Assembly (NCBI GenBank): GCA_018806915.1
Contig: JAGKQI010000079.1
Span: 1,391,001-1,455,000 of the forward strand
From: Phytophthora colocasiae
Lineage: Eukaryota; Oomycota; Peronosporomycetes; Peronosporales; Peronosporaceae
Length of the DNA: 64,000 nucleotides
Reading direction: 5' to 3'
Of the stretch, positions 10,217 to 21,124 are shown piece after piece. Made by a program: the position numbers and the translations under genes. Under the pieces are notes generated by a model. The model saw nothing but the letters and a program-made list of their open reading frames with translations. It was not told the DNA's origin and did not search any database. Each line of letters begins with the position of its first letter. Position 1 is the first letter of the stretch.

Positions 10217-11609
10217 TGTGAGAAGCTGACGGACTAGCAGCCGAGCTCAGGCTCTGGTCCGTGGCTGGCACAGCCAGCGAGTCTCCCTCGGAGACTGAAG
10301 GAGCATCCTGCGAAGCAGGGATAGTGGCCTGAGAGGCGGGAGCCACTGCCGTCGTGTGACGAGGAAAGCGGCCGGTCCGCACGCGTATCTTCGCGTACTG
10401 GAAGAGTAGACCTCGGGCGAGGCGGACGTCCACCTCGGCGCAGCTCTCCATGAGCCGGTCAAACGACGCGAGCTTCCGTGAAGCCTCAGCCCAGGTGGCC
10501 ACATGGACCATGTAGTCCCGGGTGGTCTCTCCGGTTTGGAGCAGGAGTGGATAAGTCCTCATCTGAGGCACAGACTCCCGGCGTCGTTGCTTATCTAAGC
10601 GTTGCCGATACTCGGCGAGTGTGCACACCTGCGGGGTCAGGAAACGCTCATGGAGCCCCTGTCGCTGCTGAGTCTCAGCCACCGTACGTGGAGGATCGCC
10701 TATGGCGTAACCATGCAGGTTTGGCTGCGCCATCAACTGCTTCACCTGCTCGGCAGGGTCGCGAGGCTCGAAGCCGTAGTCGCGCCGCGACGAAGTCCCC
10801 ACGATGTCCCGTTGGACCGGTCGACGTGACTCTGGAGCACCGCTCATGGAAGCCTCCTGTGCCTCATCCAGAGGGTTGGTGATCGCGACTTCGACTCCCT
10901 TGAGTGACTCTGGCTCATCGCGAGCAGGAAGCGGTGGTGCGTTGCGCAACGCGTTGAGCACGAGGCTCGAAGGTCCCTCCGGGAACGGATTGGGCTGCCG
11001 CAGCTGCCGAGGAATTGAGTACCGACGCGGATCGCGTGGAGAGCGCAGCTCAGTTCGGGTCGTCCGAGGGCTCGCAGGAGCAGGAGACGCATGGGCATCG
11101 CCCTGTTCGGACTCCTCGTAGTCCACTTCGACCTCGCCTTCCTCCGTAGGAGAGCGACGTGGGTCGCGCGTCGGCGACGCTGTCGTGTACTCGAAGGGTG
11201 AGCCACCGCTACCACTTGACGTCGGGCTGGCCTTGAACATCGCTCCGTAGCGAAGGCGAGACGCCGCGAAATACTCCGAAACGGAGAGCGCGAGAGGAGC
11301 CGAGGGCTCAGACCGGAAAGCGCTGAGGCGCTGGGGCGTAGACGCCTGGTCACTGGACACCTCAGGAGCGGTTGGCTCGCTGGGGAGAATTGGAGAATGT
11401 GCTCGTTGAGCCAGCGCGCCCGCGCACTCTCGTTGAGAGATTTCTTTTATCGGAAAGTTGCCGGTGACAGGCCTTGACAAGGCAGTTATGTCTACAGTTG
11501 TAGATACTCCGTATCCACGGTTTGGTGGGGGAGGGTGTAACGGGGTTACACGGCGCTGCGCGCCTTGGCTACAATAGGTGTGGTATACACCATCCAGGTC
11601 ACAAGTCAC
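9609..11609 (-). CDS. long antisense ORF of element B (unknown function)
   Basis: 666 codons on the strand opposite pol. The ATG lies inside the 3' LTR (11607-11609); the first 25 or so codons are LTR-encoded, and the frame then crosses the polypurine tract and the whole pol-3' LTR interval and ends opposite the integrase/chromodomain linker (TAA at 9609). The plus strand of 10217-11523 has no frame above about 134 codons. The product is rich in Pro, Ser, Arg and Glu. A denser central segment (YRQRLDKQRRRESVPQMRTY near 10600) and a heptad-like C-terminal stretch opposite the chromodomain region stand out. No domain is recognised. It would need a promoter or start site in the antisense LTR. 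Whether it is translated is unknown. Confidence 0.65.
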   Translation of the reverse strand: MTCDLDGVYHTYCSQGAQRRVTPLHPPPPNRGYGVSTTVDITALSRPVTGNFPIKEISQRECAGALAQRAHSPILPSEPTAPEVSSDQASTPQRLSAFRSEPSAPLALSVSEYFAASRLRYGAMFKASPTSSGSGGSPFEYTTASPTRDPRRSPTEEGEVEVDYEESEQGDAHASPAPASPRTTRTELRSPRDPRRYSIPRQLRQPNPFPEGPSSLVLNALRNAPPLPARDEPESLKGVEVAITNPLDEAQEASMSGAPESRRPVQRDIVGTSSRRDYGFEPRDPAEQVKQLMAQPNLHGYAIGDPPRTVAETQQRQGLHERFLTPQVCTLAEYRQRLDKQRRRESVPQMRTYPLLLQTGETTRDYMVHVATWAEASRKLASFDRLMESCAEVDVRLARGLLFQYAKIRVRTGRFPRHTTAVAPASQATIPASQDAPSVSEGDSLAVPATDQSLSSAASPSASHTSGEKRVSTEWTTSSPSGAPDLRDQKRPRRQGSPASGALQTPTSFGNEDIHATSPDTGFDYGGDAAPSGAPRGSGESPAHRATAEEADSLRNAVLDECDERYLSHRAWYQLDHSIGTLQSQTQSLQGNVESVWHSHARLAHDMEEIESRMAWLEGPQSLTARLHQQAELRGQVTLLLQMTQPGHVSSVPAPPRSPPRGPDMA
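11519..11535 (+). other. polypurine tract of element B
   Basis: A G-rich run ending GGTGGGGGAGGG directly abuts the 3' LTR start TGTAACGG at 11536. This is the standard primer site for plus-strand DNA synthesis. Confidence 0.85.
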
Positions 11610-11947
11610 AGATCCGTGTACGACACATAGTGTTTCTCACACGTCACATATGTAGCCAGTTGCTGGCTGTTAGCTCAGAGCCACACATTACATTTGATTA
11701 GGATTTAGTATGTTAGATACTAAATCCGTTACATTCAGGATTAGGGCAATAAAATAAATAAAAATCAGTTTGCATTTTACATAATTAGTGTTAGTTCCTT
11801 TATTATAGGGACACTGATTGTGAGAGTCCCGTATTTAGTGGACTACTTGGTTCTTGTATAGAACCGAAGGCTAGTGCCTTGCAAGCAGGACTCTACGAGT
11901 CAACCCAACTTCCTCTGTGCCGTGCACACCTACGCAGCCCCGCTGCA
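11536..11947 (+). repeat. 3' LTR of element B
   Basis: 412 bp, identical in length to the 5' LTR and differing at one base by eye. The antisense ORF start codon lies 74 bp inside it. It is followed directly by the GGCGA target duplication. Confidence 0.95.
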
Positions 11948-11952
11948 GGCGA
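11948..11952. repeat. target-site duplication GGCGA, right copy
   Basis: Matches 4073-4077. Immediately after it the element A RNase H frame resumes in phase with what precedes 4073. Confidence 0.9.
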
Positions 11953-12331
11953 TCTCCGCTGCGCTGACGCAAGAACATGACCAGGTCTACCACCCGGTCG
12001 CGTTCGCCAGCCGAACCCTGAAAACGAACGAGCTGAACTACAATGTTGCAGAGAAAGAAGTGTTATCCCTGTTACGGATCCTGGATCTGTACTACACCAT
12101 GTTGGTGGGTCGCCGGATCAAGGTCTTGACCCGGCATTCCACCCTTGCCTGGTTGTTCAAGTCAGCCGGTCTCCAAGGGCGCCTAGGTCAATGGTCTGCG
12201 CTCCTATCCCCATGGTCGCTCGAGATCACGAAATGTGCGAAAAGGGAAGACGAGATACTGGGGGCGATCGCGGCCAGCATGACGACCAGAACGAAGGTCG
12301 ACGACGCCCTGATCGCGATCGCACCCCTTAA
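11953..12331 (+). pseudogene. pol relic of element A, part 2: first RNase H
   Basis: Open for 120 codons and continuous with part 1 once element B is removed. It carries YHPVAFASRTL, the NVAEKEVLSLL motif with the glutamate, and LTRHSTLAWL. The position of the first catalytic aspartate reads VYASDWA (Y in place of D), and the usual TDH motif reads TRH, so two catalytic acids are missing. Element E has comparable losses. The frame is cut at the TTAA at 12328-12331 by PB-1 and resumes at 39491. Confidence 0.85.
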
Positions 12332-12374
12332 CCCCCCAACACTCACGGGATTTTCGCCGTTCCGTAAAGGCGTG

Positions 12375-12401
12375 AACATGTTGTATAATACAGCATGTTA
12401 A
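12375..12401 (+). repeat. left subterminal inverted repeat of PB-1
   Basis: A 27-bp sequence beginning AACATGTTGTATAATACA and ending CATGTTAA. Its reverse complement occurs at 39408-39434 with two mismatches. It contains AACATGTT and CATGTT palindromic words, a plausible transposase-binding arrangement. It links both ends to one element despite about 27 kb of separation. Confidence 0.85.
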
Positions 12402-12650
12402 AGCCAGCCTACACTTAAAATTTGTATGTCTCTCTAAAGTACGCTGCCCTGTTTTGAAATCCTTGACTGGATAGATGTACACGGACGGCCCCGTCGCACG
12501 TCTTTTTCCAGACATGTTGTCAAATACGCCGTCGCTGAGACTTCGTCAACCAACAAGTTGTATATCGAACATAAACAAATGTCCATTTTAATGGAAATGC
12601 ACTAACTGCGTAAGATTCGCCGCGCAAAGGGAAGACGTGTCGCCATGACT

Positions 12651-15019
12651 TCAACACAAACTGCAATTGACACGCAATGAATGTATTGTGCTTAGGCACT
12701 GTCCTGCTAAAGCCAGCCTACGCATCCCCGGCTTCCTCCACCTCGGCCGCGTCATCTTCGCAGTCGTCCTCGCGGTCCTCGTCCTGATTGGCGGTCGAGC
12801 GGCGCCGCTGAATCCCCAAGCCGCGCATCTGGATGTCGCGGCCGACGAGTGGGCGCGGCCGCTCACTACCATTTTTCCACTTGGAGTGCCAAATCTGGAA
12901 ACACGCTCACGTGTTTCCAGGGTAGTGAGCAGGCCGCACTCGATCGCACTGGTACACGCTGCATGCATAGCAAGAGAAGGTTAGTTTGTTCCCAAGTCAG
13001 TCAATCAAAGCCAGAACTTACAACTTATCCCCTTCGCTGCAGGCAGCGCAGAAAAAGCGGCTGGCGCACCGCTCGCCGATTTCCCGCTTGCGAAGCGAGC
13101 ACACCTTGCACTGGTGCTGGGGGCGCTTGCGATGCTCCTTCTCCTTGCCGAAGCGGCTCCACTCCTGGAACGTTGTGAGCTTGTGCTCAAGAGGCACTCG
13201 GGCAGGCGAACTTGTCTGAGCTGTTTGCACAGGGGAGAGAGTCTGCACAGCGAATTAGTATTGGATCGGCTAGGAAAGATCACACGACACTTACCACATT
13301 GGCAAAATCGCTGGCGGTCAGCTCCAGCATCTGCGCCTGCAGCAGACGTAGGAACTTGGCTTGATCAGCACGGGGCTCGTCCCGCTGCTTGCGGGCTTCC
13401 CTGTACACAATGTACGCGTTGACAATGGCAATATCCACGATCCCTAAGAAGATCGTCTTGTAATATTTCCGGAAGACGACGGCAAGCTGCAGCGAGTACC
13501 GCTGTAGGCGGAGTTGGTCGTGGATGTCGACTCCACCCATCCAGCGGTGGTAATCGCGCATCATGGATGGGCAGGGGACCTCCACTTTTTTCCCACCACG
13601 CAGTCGTCGCTCTACGAAGACATGTTTGTCAAAGCATACAAAAAACAAGATGTTAGCGTGTGAGAATCAATCCACTGAGCATGAGCACTTACCGCAAGTC
13701 TGCATCGATCTGCTGGCACCCGTGGCGAGGAACCGGACGGGCATTCGATCCCACCACAGCAGCGCCGTCATCTGCGGCATGTTTTTCAGGATGGCCATCT
13801 TGGTGGACCCCGGGGGACGTCTCTCGGGCGCGTGGCGTGCTCGGTCGTCACGCCCTTTGGAAACCCAGCCTTGTTATGCTGGGTTTCGGCTGGATAGTCC
13901 CAATGCTGTAGACGTTGCGGTGTAGCAGCTGCAGCGCAAGCTGCACGGAGGTGTAGTAGCGGTCCGTCACTACTGTGTGAAAAACCCCGGGCTCCGGCGG
14001 GGGCAAAACCTCATCCAAGTTCCGCACGACCGCCGCCGGGCCGGAGTTGGGGTCTGCGGAGTACTTCGAAGGGGAGCCGCCACCTAGTTCGCTTTCGTGC
14101 TGGTCCTTTCCGCAGAATACTTCAAGTTTACAAAGGCGCAGTATACAACATGTTGGTTAATAAATATGAAGCAAAACACAACATGTTCAACTTGGCCAAA
14201 AAAAAATCTCGCGGACCCCATGTTGGGGCCGCGAGATTTCTTTTTGCACACCATACAACATGCAAAACGCACACAAACAGCAAGCAACACGCAATACACA
14301 TACCGTAGGCAGTAAGCAGTGTTAGCACAGCACGTCATGAACAGCTTGGTACCCCACTTGTGGGGCTTATCTTTCATGTACTGACGGGTCACGTTGTGTC
14401 GACTGCGCGATGGTATCATCGCCTCGTCAAATGCGAGAACCGGTGGCACATTGTATCCCGCGCGGAAGGTCTGCTGCGACTTCCGGACAACTGGTCTCAC
14501 TTTCCATGCCCGATCATTCTCTGCTCGTGGGTCAGCATTGTCCGAGAAATGCAAATTCTGCATGATCCGCCCGAAACGAGCCTTTGGCATGTATCGGCCA
14601 AAGGTTCCAACCGGAACTGCACCAGTGCCCAATGATCCGCGAGTCGTCGCGAGTGAGGGCACAGCATGCGTGCCACTAGTAATCCGATACAGCGAACAAT
14701 CTCATGTCCTTTGATCTCCTTGTGCTTCCTGGTTTCTGCATCCATTATTTCCTCACGGGTCACATCCTTCCCAGTATCACGTTGTTTTTGATACATTCGC
14801 TGCACTCGATCATTCAAGTGCTGGTGGTAGTACCGATTGCTTTCCATGGCAATCCCGCTCCACAACGACCTGGGCATAAAAAAAAGAATAAGTCCAACGG
14901 TGACTTCGCCTTTGCGAGTATCTCCTCAGTCGGCCCATAATCGTCGCTGTATAGTATAGGATAGTTGCCAGTGTCGAGAAATGTATCTGGATCTAATGCG
15001 TTCAAATACAACATGAACA
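12651..15019 (-). pseudogene. PB-1 transposase, core and C-terminal part
   Basis: The piggyBac DDE domain is readable across several frames. Catalytic aspartates: LAFDEAMIPSRS (codon 14426-14428), VVTDRYYTS (13962-13964) and GGVDIHDQ (13526-13528). The last is followed by RLQRYSLQ and a cysteine-rich C-terminus (CKVCSLRK, FFCAAC near 13040-13110). Likely introns lie about 14100-14310 and 12952-13014 (GTAAGT start, CTAAC branch, TGCAG end). Frame changes occur at an A-run near 14880 and near 14620, so this copy looks dead. Reading starts at 15019 after an apparent 3' splice site (CTAACAG). The N-terminal exon is at 38558-39240. It would have excised and inserted DNA at TTAA. Confidence 0.85.
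14205..14241. repeat. hairpin in a PB-1 intron
   Basis: AAATCTCGCGG, one bulged A, then CCCCA pairs with TGGGG followed by CCGCGAGATTT around a 3-nt loop: a 16-bp stem with one bulge. It lies in the presumed intron between the transposase exons. It may be a small foldback element or an intron structure; nothing else supports a function. Confidence 0.55.
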
Positions 15020-15040
15020 CTGTTAGTCATGTCGGATATA

Positions 15041-16722
15041 TGACATGATCTAACTTCAGATTTTCTGGCGTCATGCTGCTGTTACCCAGTGAAGTACCTG
15101 GTTACATTTGGTTTTGGAGAGGGAGTATGTGGGACGCGGCCGCACCCGTGCGACATCTGTGGAAGATTGTGGATAAACCTTCGCCTGACTGTAAAGGGAC
15201 CCAAAGGACCAGAAGTGTACTTCAGAGTGTGCACAACCCTGAAGGTCAACTACACTCTGTCTGGTCACCGGACTTTCCCCAACGAAGAGTGCCTAAGTTC
15301 TAACGGAAAGTCTCTCAGAAGAACGTATCTCTGAGAGACCTCATCCCGTTACCGTCCAGCGCGACGATGGATGGCTCAAGGATTCACAATATATACCCGC
15401 AGAGACCAAGTATCGCGCGCCGGACGCCACGCACCCGCGCAACTCTCAAGATCTTCATGTACGTTGTAGCATTGGTGCTCCGTACTCTGATATTCAACTC
15501 AAAATCCTGGTATCTCTAACTCTGAGTGACCAAGACTCTGAAAACCAAGTGATATCAGACTCTAAAAACCAGGATACCAGACTCTGAAACCACCGAAGAT
15601 CCAAGACCATACTGAAACCAAGTGAACCCAAGTTCAAGTCACGTATTCAAGTGATTACTGACCTGCACATCCCCCGTAATGACGTCTCTACCTGTTAACC
15701 CATCGAGATCGGCTGCACAAACTGCATACTGAAGCCAAGTCAAGAAATCTGATGCATACAAGAACCAAGTGTACCTGACATACGAAGACTGACTGCACAA
15801 AGGACGCAAAAGACGACAAGAAGAAGAGAGTTACCAGAGATATACGATAGTTATGAGGAAGATAAACGATAAACAGAGTTCAATTTGCCGTGTAACCCAG
15901 AAGTCGTTGTATTTCTGCCTGCAAGGCCACGCCAAGGTTTGGTGCCGTATGATCTCTCGCCTTTCCAATCCCCTTAGGCGGAGATCAGGTAACGTAGCGA
16001 CCTGAAAGGACCCGCCTATTCCATATCCTAGTTGGGTCGGTTGTTTTGTCTATAGCGGTAGCCCATTTCATATTGCTCGTTTGGAAAGGCTCTGGAAACT
16101 AGACAGTCGTTTTCAGAGCGCAAGGTAGACTGTTATATATAGCCGATTGTATTGGTTTATATTTTCCCTCTATACTAGAGGGTGGTGCGCGAACGTAAAG
16201 GGATACCAGACAGACCAGGTGTCTGGTAGCAAGTCCCTAGTTGACCTGGAGTGTTAGCCCACCGTTCAAGGGCCTAGAAAGAATAAGAACGGCTGTATAT
16301 ATTTGTATATTTTCGAACTCTGTGTATTGGTTGTTTATCTCAGAAAGTCAGGTATCTCGGTTCTGGATTTGTGATATTCAGACACCGATTTCAGACTTTC
16401 TCTGGTATATTAACCTCTTTTCGACCGCCGACTACCTGGAAACCGTCTTGGTTCCCAGAGATTCCGACTCCCGAACGCTCCTGGAAGGATTTCCTGAATA
16501 CCGACACCAGACTCCAAGGGAACCCCAACTTCTCTTTACAACACACTCTCAGACTCCGGCGAGGGTCATATTTCTGAAGACAACGAACCCACGAGGATAC
16601 CGCAAGGTACCACACGCCAACCTACCGTTGTACGGCTCTGAAAACCTCTTTTCAGTAGTCGTATAACTAGGGTTCACTTTACGCCCCTGCTCCGCGACCA
16701 AAGTTTCACCGACTTCGCGATA
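15041..16722 (+). repeat. 5' LTR of element D
   Basis: 1,682 bp beginning TGACATGATCTAACTTC and ending TTCGCGATA, where the related element C ends CGCGACA. It shares with the element C LTR the GTGGGACGCG...GACATCTGTGG block (near 15130), the AGAGTTCAATTTGCC-type block (15880), the CCTAGTTGGGTCG block (16026) and the GAGGGTGGTGCGCGAA block (16178). The outer 95 bp recur inverted at 21125-21219. Confidence 0.8.
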
Positions 16723-16724
16723 AC

Positions 16725-16742
16725 TGGTGCGCGTGCCCGGAT
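16725..16742 (+). other. primer-binding site of element D
   Basis: TGGTGCGCGTGCCCGGAT, an 18-nt match to the same tRNA 3' end as elements A and E, two bases after the LTR. The match stops at the T loop, shorter than the 25 nt in A. Confidence 0.8.
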
Positions 16743-16815
16743 CTTTGGAATCGTGATGTCACCGGATTTGAGAGTACAAGAAGAGAAAGTTTCCTGTCAA
16801 GCGTCTGTATTCAAG

Positions 16816-19800
16816 ATGGCTACGCCAGGGTCTACGAGAGGAGAGCGCCGTGGTCGAGGTCGAAGTGCCCCGACGTGTCAGTCCAAACGTCTACAAGGTT
16901 TGCCGCCTGAGGAGCAACCAGACTTGGACGCTATCCAGAAGGCGGCTCGCGAGAAGAGGAAGGCTGCGAGAGAGATGAAGGCAGCCGAGAGTGTGAACGT
17001 CCCAGAACCGGCGGTCGAAAACCAGCCTGCTGAAGAACCAGAAGCTCAGGAGACACCTGCTGTCTCTGGTGAACAAGGTTCTGAAGGCCCGTCAGAAGTC
17101 GAAGTTTCTGGTGACGAGGTGACCACTGCCCGCGAGGGTGGTGATGAGGCATCTGAGGGAGGCGCCGGTTTCGTTGAGTCACCGGAGGTGATCGATCTGC
17201 GTTCAGAGTCGGCAACTTCCGGACAGTCCGTGGATGACGTGAAACCAGAACCCGGACTCTCTGAAGAACATGTTCCGCAGCCTCCAAAGTCTGAAGACGC
17301 ACCAATATCTGATGACATGCTGATGAAGTCTGAAGATTCTCTGAAGACACCGTCTGACGAGTCTGGGAGAGCAGATTCGCTTGATGGAGAACGTACTCTG
17401 AAGTACGTGCGCCGCGAGTTCCGCCGCTGGAGAGATATTGATGCCGGCAGGGTCGTACCGCCAAACGTCGAGTATGTATGGCCAACGATGAAGCCCAGTG
17501 CCGATGTCTTCCAGAAGGCTGTGGTGACTACATCAAGTGGCGATGTTCTTTCGTCTTCCCTGAGGATATGTGGATTTCAGAGTTTCACGTGAGGCGTCAC
17601 AGTTTTGGTAGAATCCAAGATCTTTCCTATGTTGAGATTCCGATGGACAGGTTAACAGCACCAGAGTGTGTGGCCATTCTTCAGACAATGTTGTACGAGG
17701 CGGGTTTCGAATTCATGAACCTGCTTCCAAGATGGTCTCAGACCCAGGCGTCAGCTGTCTTCGAGTCTACAATACGCAGTGTGCCGACCGAACCCCAGAG
17801 TCGTCTCGCCATGGAACTGGTTGAGTGGGCCACCGTGACCAGGTTAACCGACTCCCAGAAAGCGTGAAACCAGAAGACACGACAAGTCGAGATGAAGCAG
17901 ACAGTGTAGTACCAGACAAGGATGCTGATCTACAAGGACGACAGCTGATCATGCGACTCCGGGTGACCGGACTCCGAGTGACGCATAGTTCTGACGGTTC
18001 CAGCAGTGATGAGCCGCCGCAGTCCAAGCGCTTGCAGCAGGGACCGCCGCGCCCACAAGTCCCGTCAACGCCGTCAGCTTTGTCGACGCCGTCGTTGTCT
18101 TCACTGCCACAGTACGAGAGTCCGTCTGAAGACGCACAGCCAGAGTCTGGAACACCAATGTCTGAAGACCAGAGCAGTTCCCGAACTCGAATGACGGACG
18201 TGTTAATACCCAGTGTCATTGGGACTTCTGACGACCGGTCGACAGGATTCCAGACATCACATGGAAGCTCTACAGATTCGTCCTTGATGTCCCTGAGTCG
18301 AGGGGTGGCGTCACACATGCCACTGTCTGCAGGAGGTCTGGTGATGCCTGCACAAGGCGACGGTGGTTTCACTGATGGAGATACCATGAGGCTTGAAGTG
18401 CCTCAAACTCTAGGGAGCATGCCAATGGATGTGGATGAATTCGATATGTGAAGAAGCCCGGAATTCTTGAGATGATGTCCGAAAACCAGTTGTCATTTAG
18501 AGATTCTCCACAGGATTTCAGACAACAGATATCGGAAGCTCCACAGCCGGCCATTTCAAGTCAAGGGGCGAGTCATCGATGCCGACAACCGAGCGAGGGT
18601 CTCCAGCCAACATCTTCCAGTCGCTTGGGTTCCATTGAGTTGAGCCGCACAAAGTCCGAAACCCGAAGTTCACAAATATCAAGCCCAGCCAAGATGGAGT
18701 TGTATATCATGAGGCAGCAACAAGAGTGGCAGAGCCGGGTGAATCAGGTGCAGATGGAGTTCTTGGCCCGCCTGCGCTTGGAGTCCATGGAACGTGACCA
18801 CAGTTGGGAACAACGCGACTTGGAAGCAAGACGTGAGATTCAGAGGCTCACCGACCACTTGTTGGAGTCTGAAAACGCGAGATTGGAGGCTGAGAGACGG
18901 GCTGAAGGACGAAGAAGTCTGGTATCTGAGAGTAAACTCAGAAATCGCAGCGCGACAGAGTTGGAAACTCTGAAAACGGAGCTCTGGAACTCTGAAAATC
19001 AACGTCTGGAATCAGAGTTTGCTGAACGCTGGACAGAGAGAGGCCAAAGCCAAAGCCAAACGTGCGCGTGCGACTGACGAGATGAAACGGGACTGGATTT
19101 CTCAAATGGAAGCCTTACAGCAGCGAATGAAAGTCGTGGAAGCCGAGCGCGACAGGGAGAAGGAGAGTTCCAAGAACATGCAACGGTTCCAAGCCGGTCA
19201 GTTGAGAAACCTTCGAACAACATTATCCCAAGTTCAAGAAGCGCGAAGGGTCGGTCACCCTGTTTCAGCGACTGCAAACCGGGTGTTACATACCGGCAAC
19301 CCTGAAGCTGCAACTATGTATCCAGTATCAGGGTCGGAAATCAGAAGTGACGCAAGTGGGGTTAGGGTTGAACCCATGTCGCATTCACCGGTTCTCAAGA
19401 CGGAATCCCGAGAGGTTGCGACCCCTGCACGAAGCACGGAAACGAAGCGAGTGAAGGCTGAGAGGCATGGCGCCACCACTAGCGCCGCCACAGCGACCCA
19501 GACATACCAGGCGGTTTCCCGGACCGAGGCCAAGGCAGGAACAAGGCGTGTTACGACACCAAAAACGGGCCCTAGATGCTCTGAACAGGGCAAGGGTGCC
19601 TTCCCAAAGTTTGAGAAGTTGGTGGAACCTCCAGACCTCGAAGGGAGCTCAGATGACTCAGACTTAAACTCGGATAGCTCGTCGTTTCGTATCTTGACGC
19701 CTCCTGGAGCGGTGAACATGGCAACTATGTCTCGAGGACAAGATGGAGCGACTTTCCTGACACTCAGACCTGTCATAAACCACAAGGTTATTGAAGAATT

Positions 19801-20593
19801 TGATCCCAGAGGCACGCGTCGACAACGAGTTCACAGGTGGGAGCGTTTTCTGAATATGGCATATCAGGAAGGTTGGTCTTCCAAACAATGCATTCAAGAA
19901 CTCAAGCTAAAACTTCAGGTGTCAGCACGTGACTGGTTTAACCAGCTCCCGAAAAGCGTGTCACGTGACTGGAAAAGATTATCGTCAGAGTTCCGAAAAC
20001 GCTACTGCAAACCTCGATCCCCACATTCTGAGAGATATTTCACGATGGAGATGAGATTTTCAGAGACTCCGCTGGACTTATTCTATCGTCTGAACTCCGC
20101 CGCTGGGAAAGCAGGCGTGGATTTCAGGAAGTCGTTCGAATGTCTGGAAGAACATGTCTTACGGTTTATCGCAAAGCTCAAGGACGCACGTCTGAAAACC
20201 TCGTTGCAAGCTCAGAGATTTCGATGTATTTCAGACTTGGAATACGCCCTGCAGCAGGATGAAGACGTGTGGAGGACATGTGACCGAGAGATTACCCGAG
20301 ACTTCAGAGCCAATTCTATTCTGCGGCGACAGTTCCTGCCCAAGTTCACAAGAGATGTGGATTCTGAAGATTCTGACTCTGAAAACTCTGAAAACCATAA
20401 GGGATCTCTGAAATCCAATCAAGTTACCAGAGACCAGACAGGTGATTCCAGACTTCCGAGTGCGACTTCAGAGTTTACCCGTGATGGAAACACTGCGCGA
20501 ACTTCCTCGGGTGCCTCAACAGCTCCACTAAGTGGTTACCAGAATCGGTCCTTGACGAACGAAGTCTACCAAGTGCTATACGACATGGGATAG
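16816..20593 (+). pseudogene. frameshifted gag of element D
   Basis: The ATG at 16816 in TCAAGATGG context matches the element C start. Homologous to C gag throughout: an N-terminal Arg-rich stretch with SKRLQGLPP, an acidic region, a coiled-coil-like stretch (about 18690-19200) and the capsid-like segment with SARDWFNQLPKSVSRDW (about 19920-19970). The frame changes at about 17500, 17850, 18450 and 19050. It ends at a TAG (20591) where C has TGG, before the zinc knuckles, so no RNA-binding knuckle remains. Confidence 0.85.
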
Positions 20594-21124
20594 CGCCATC
20601 CAACACATTCCTCACTTGGATTATCGAGTCAAGAGTTTCAGCTGAGAACGCGACGTTCCCACCAACAGTCTAGGGGCGGCCATCTCAGAATGTAGACTGT
20701 GCAGCGTTTTCCCGGTATCAAGGTTGATGCGCCTTCCAGGTACTTGATTTTCAGGAATGCAACGTCTGAAATAGTGTGCTTCAGCCTGAGATTTCAGAGA
20801 ACGCATTCTGAGGTCCAACCTGTTCTCGTCGACATGTGACTTTGCGTGGATCCTGAATTGATTGTGTGGACTTATGATGGGATTTCGTGAAGCTATGGAT
20901 GTGAGGTTGGTGGCAGTAGATTTTGTGGGGTTTTGCAAGACGTGGCGTTCGATCAAGTGTGGCGAAAATAATTGCTTCAAAGTATCTCTGGAGCTCCAGA
21001 ATACCGGAGTAGCGGTTGATTGCTTCGACGATTTTGCCTGGCCATGGTACTCAGTTCGGAGGCGACGCGTCTCTAAGTGGAATGACTACGAGATGGTCGC
21101 GTCGGTTGAAGGGGCAGCAGCCAT
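20594..21124 (+). other. 3' remnant of element D, non-coding
   Basis: The first 50 bp still resemble element C gag. After that, similarity shifts to the region just before the 3' LTR of element C, including a GCCTGGCCATG..CTCAGTT..GGA block at 21047. The longest frame is 119 codons on the minus strand (20621-20980), lying where C has the start of its antisense ORF, but I see no clear protein similarity. The segment ends where inverted LTR sequence begins at 21125. Confidence 0.55.

Larger units (their letters stand above)
4078..11947 (+). mobile_element. element B: near-complete young Ty3/gypsy chromovirus
   Basis: About 7.87 kb with 412-bp LTRs (4078-4489 and 11536-11947), primer-binding site, gag, protease, RT, RNase H, integrase, chromodomain, polypurine tract and a perfect 5-bp target duplication. 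By eye the LTRs differ at a single base (the AGGAATCT/AGGACTCT site near 4432), so insertion was recent. It has one RNase H with intact catalytic residues, so it belongs to a different lineage from A, C, D and E. An antisense ORF fills the pol-3' LTR interval. Possible defects are a frame change at 6037 and a lost integrase cysteine. Confidence 0.95.
15041..21124 (+). mobile_element. element D: internally deleted gypsy element
   Basis: Has a 5' LTR (15041-16722), primer-binding site and a frameshifted gag (16816-20593). It then jumps to sequence resembling the stretch just upstream of the polypurine tract in element C (compare 21047-21062 with 36590-36610). All of protease, RT, RNase H and integrase is missing, and so is its own 3' LTR in direct orientation. 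It sits directly in the presumed PB-1 intron on its left side. Confidence 0.75.

Noticed and set aside
17767..18387. Minus-strand frame of 206 codons in element D
   Set aside because: Antisense of the Ser-rich gag region; the homologous place in element C gives no matching antisense frame.
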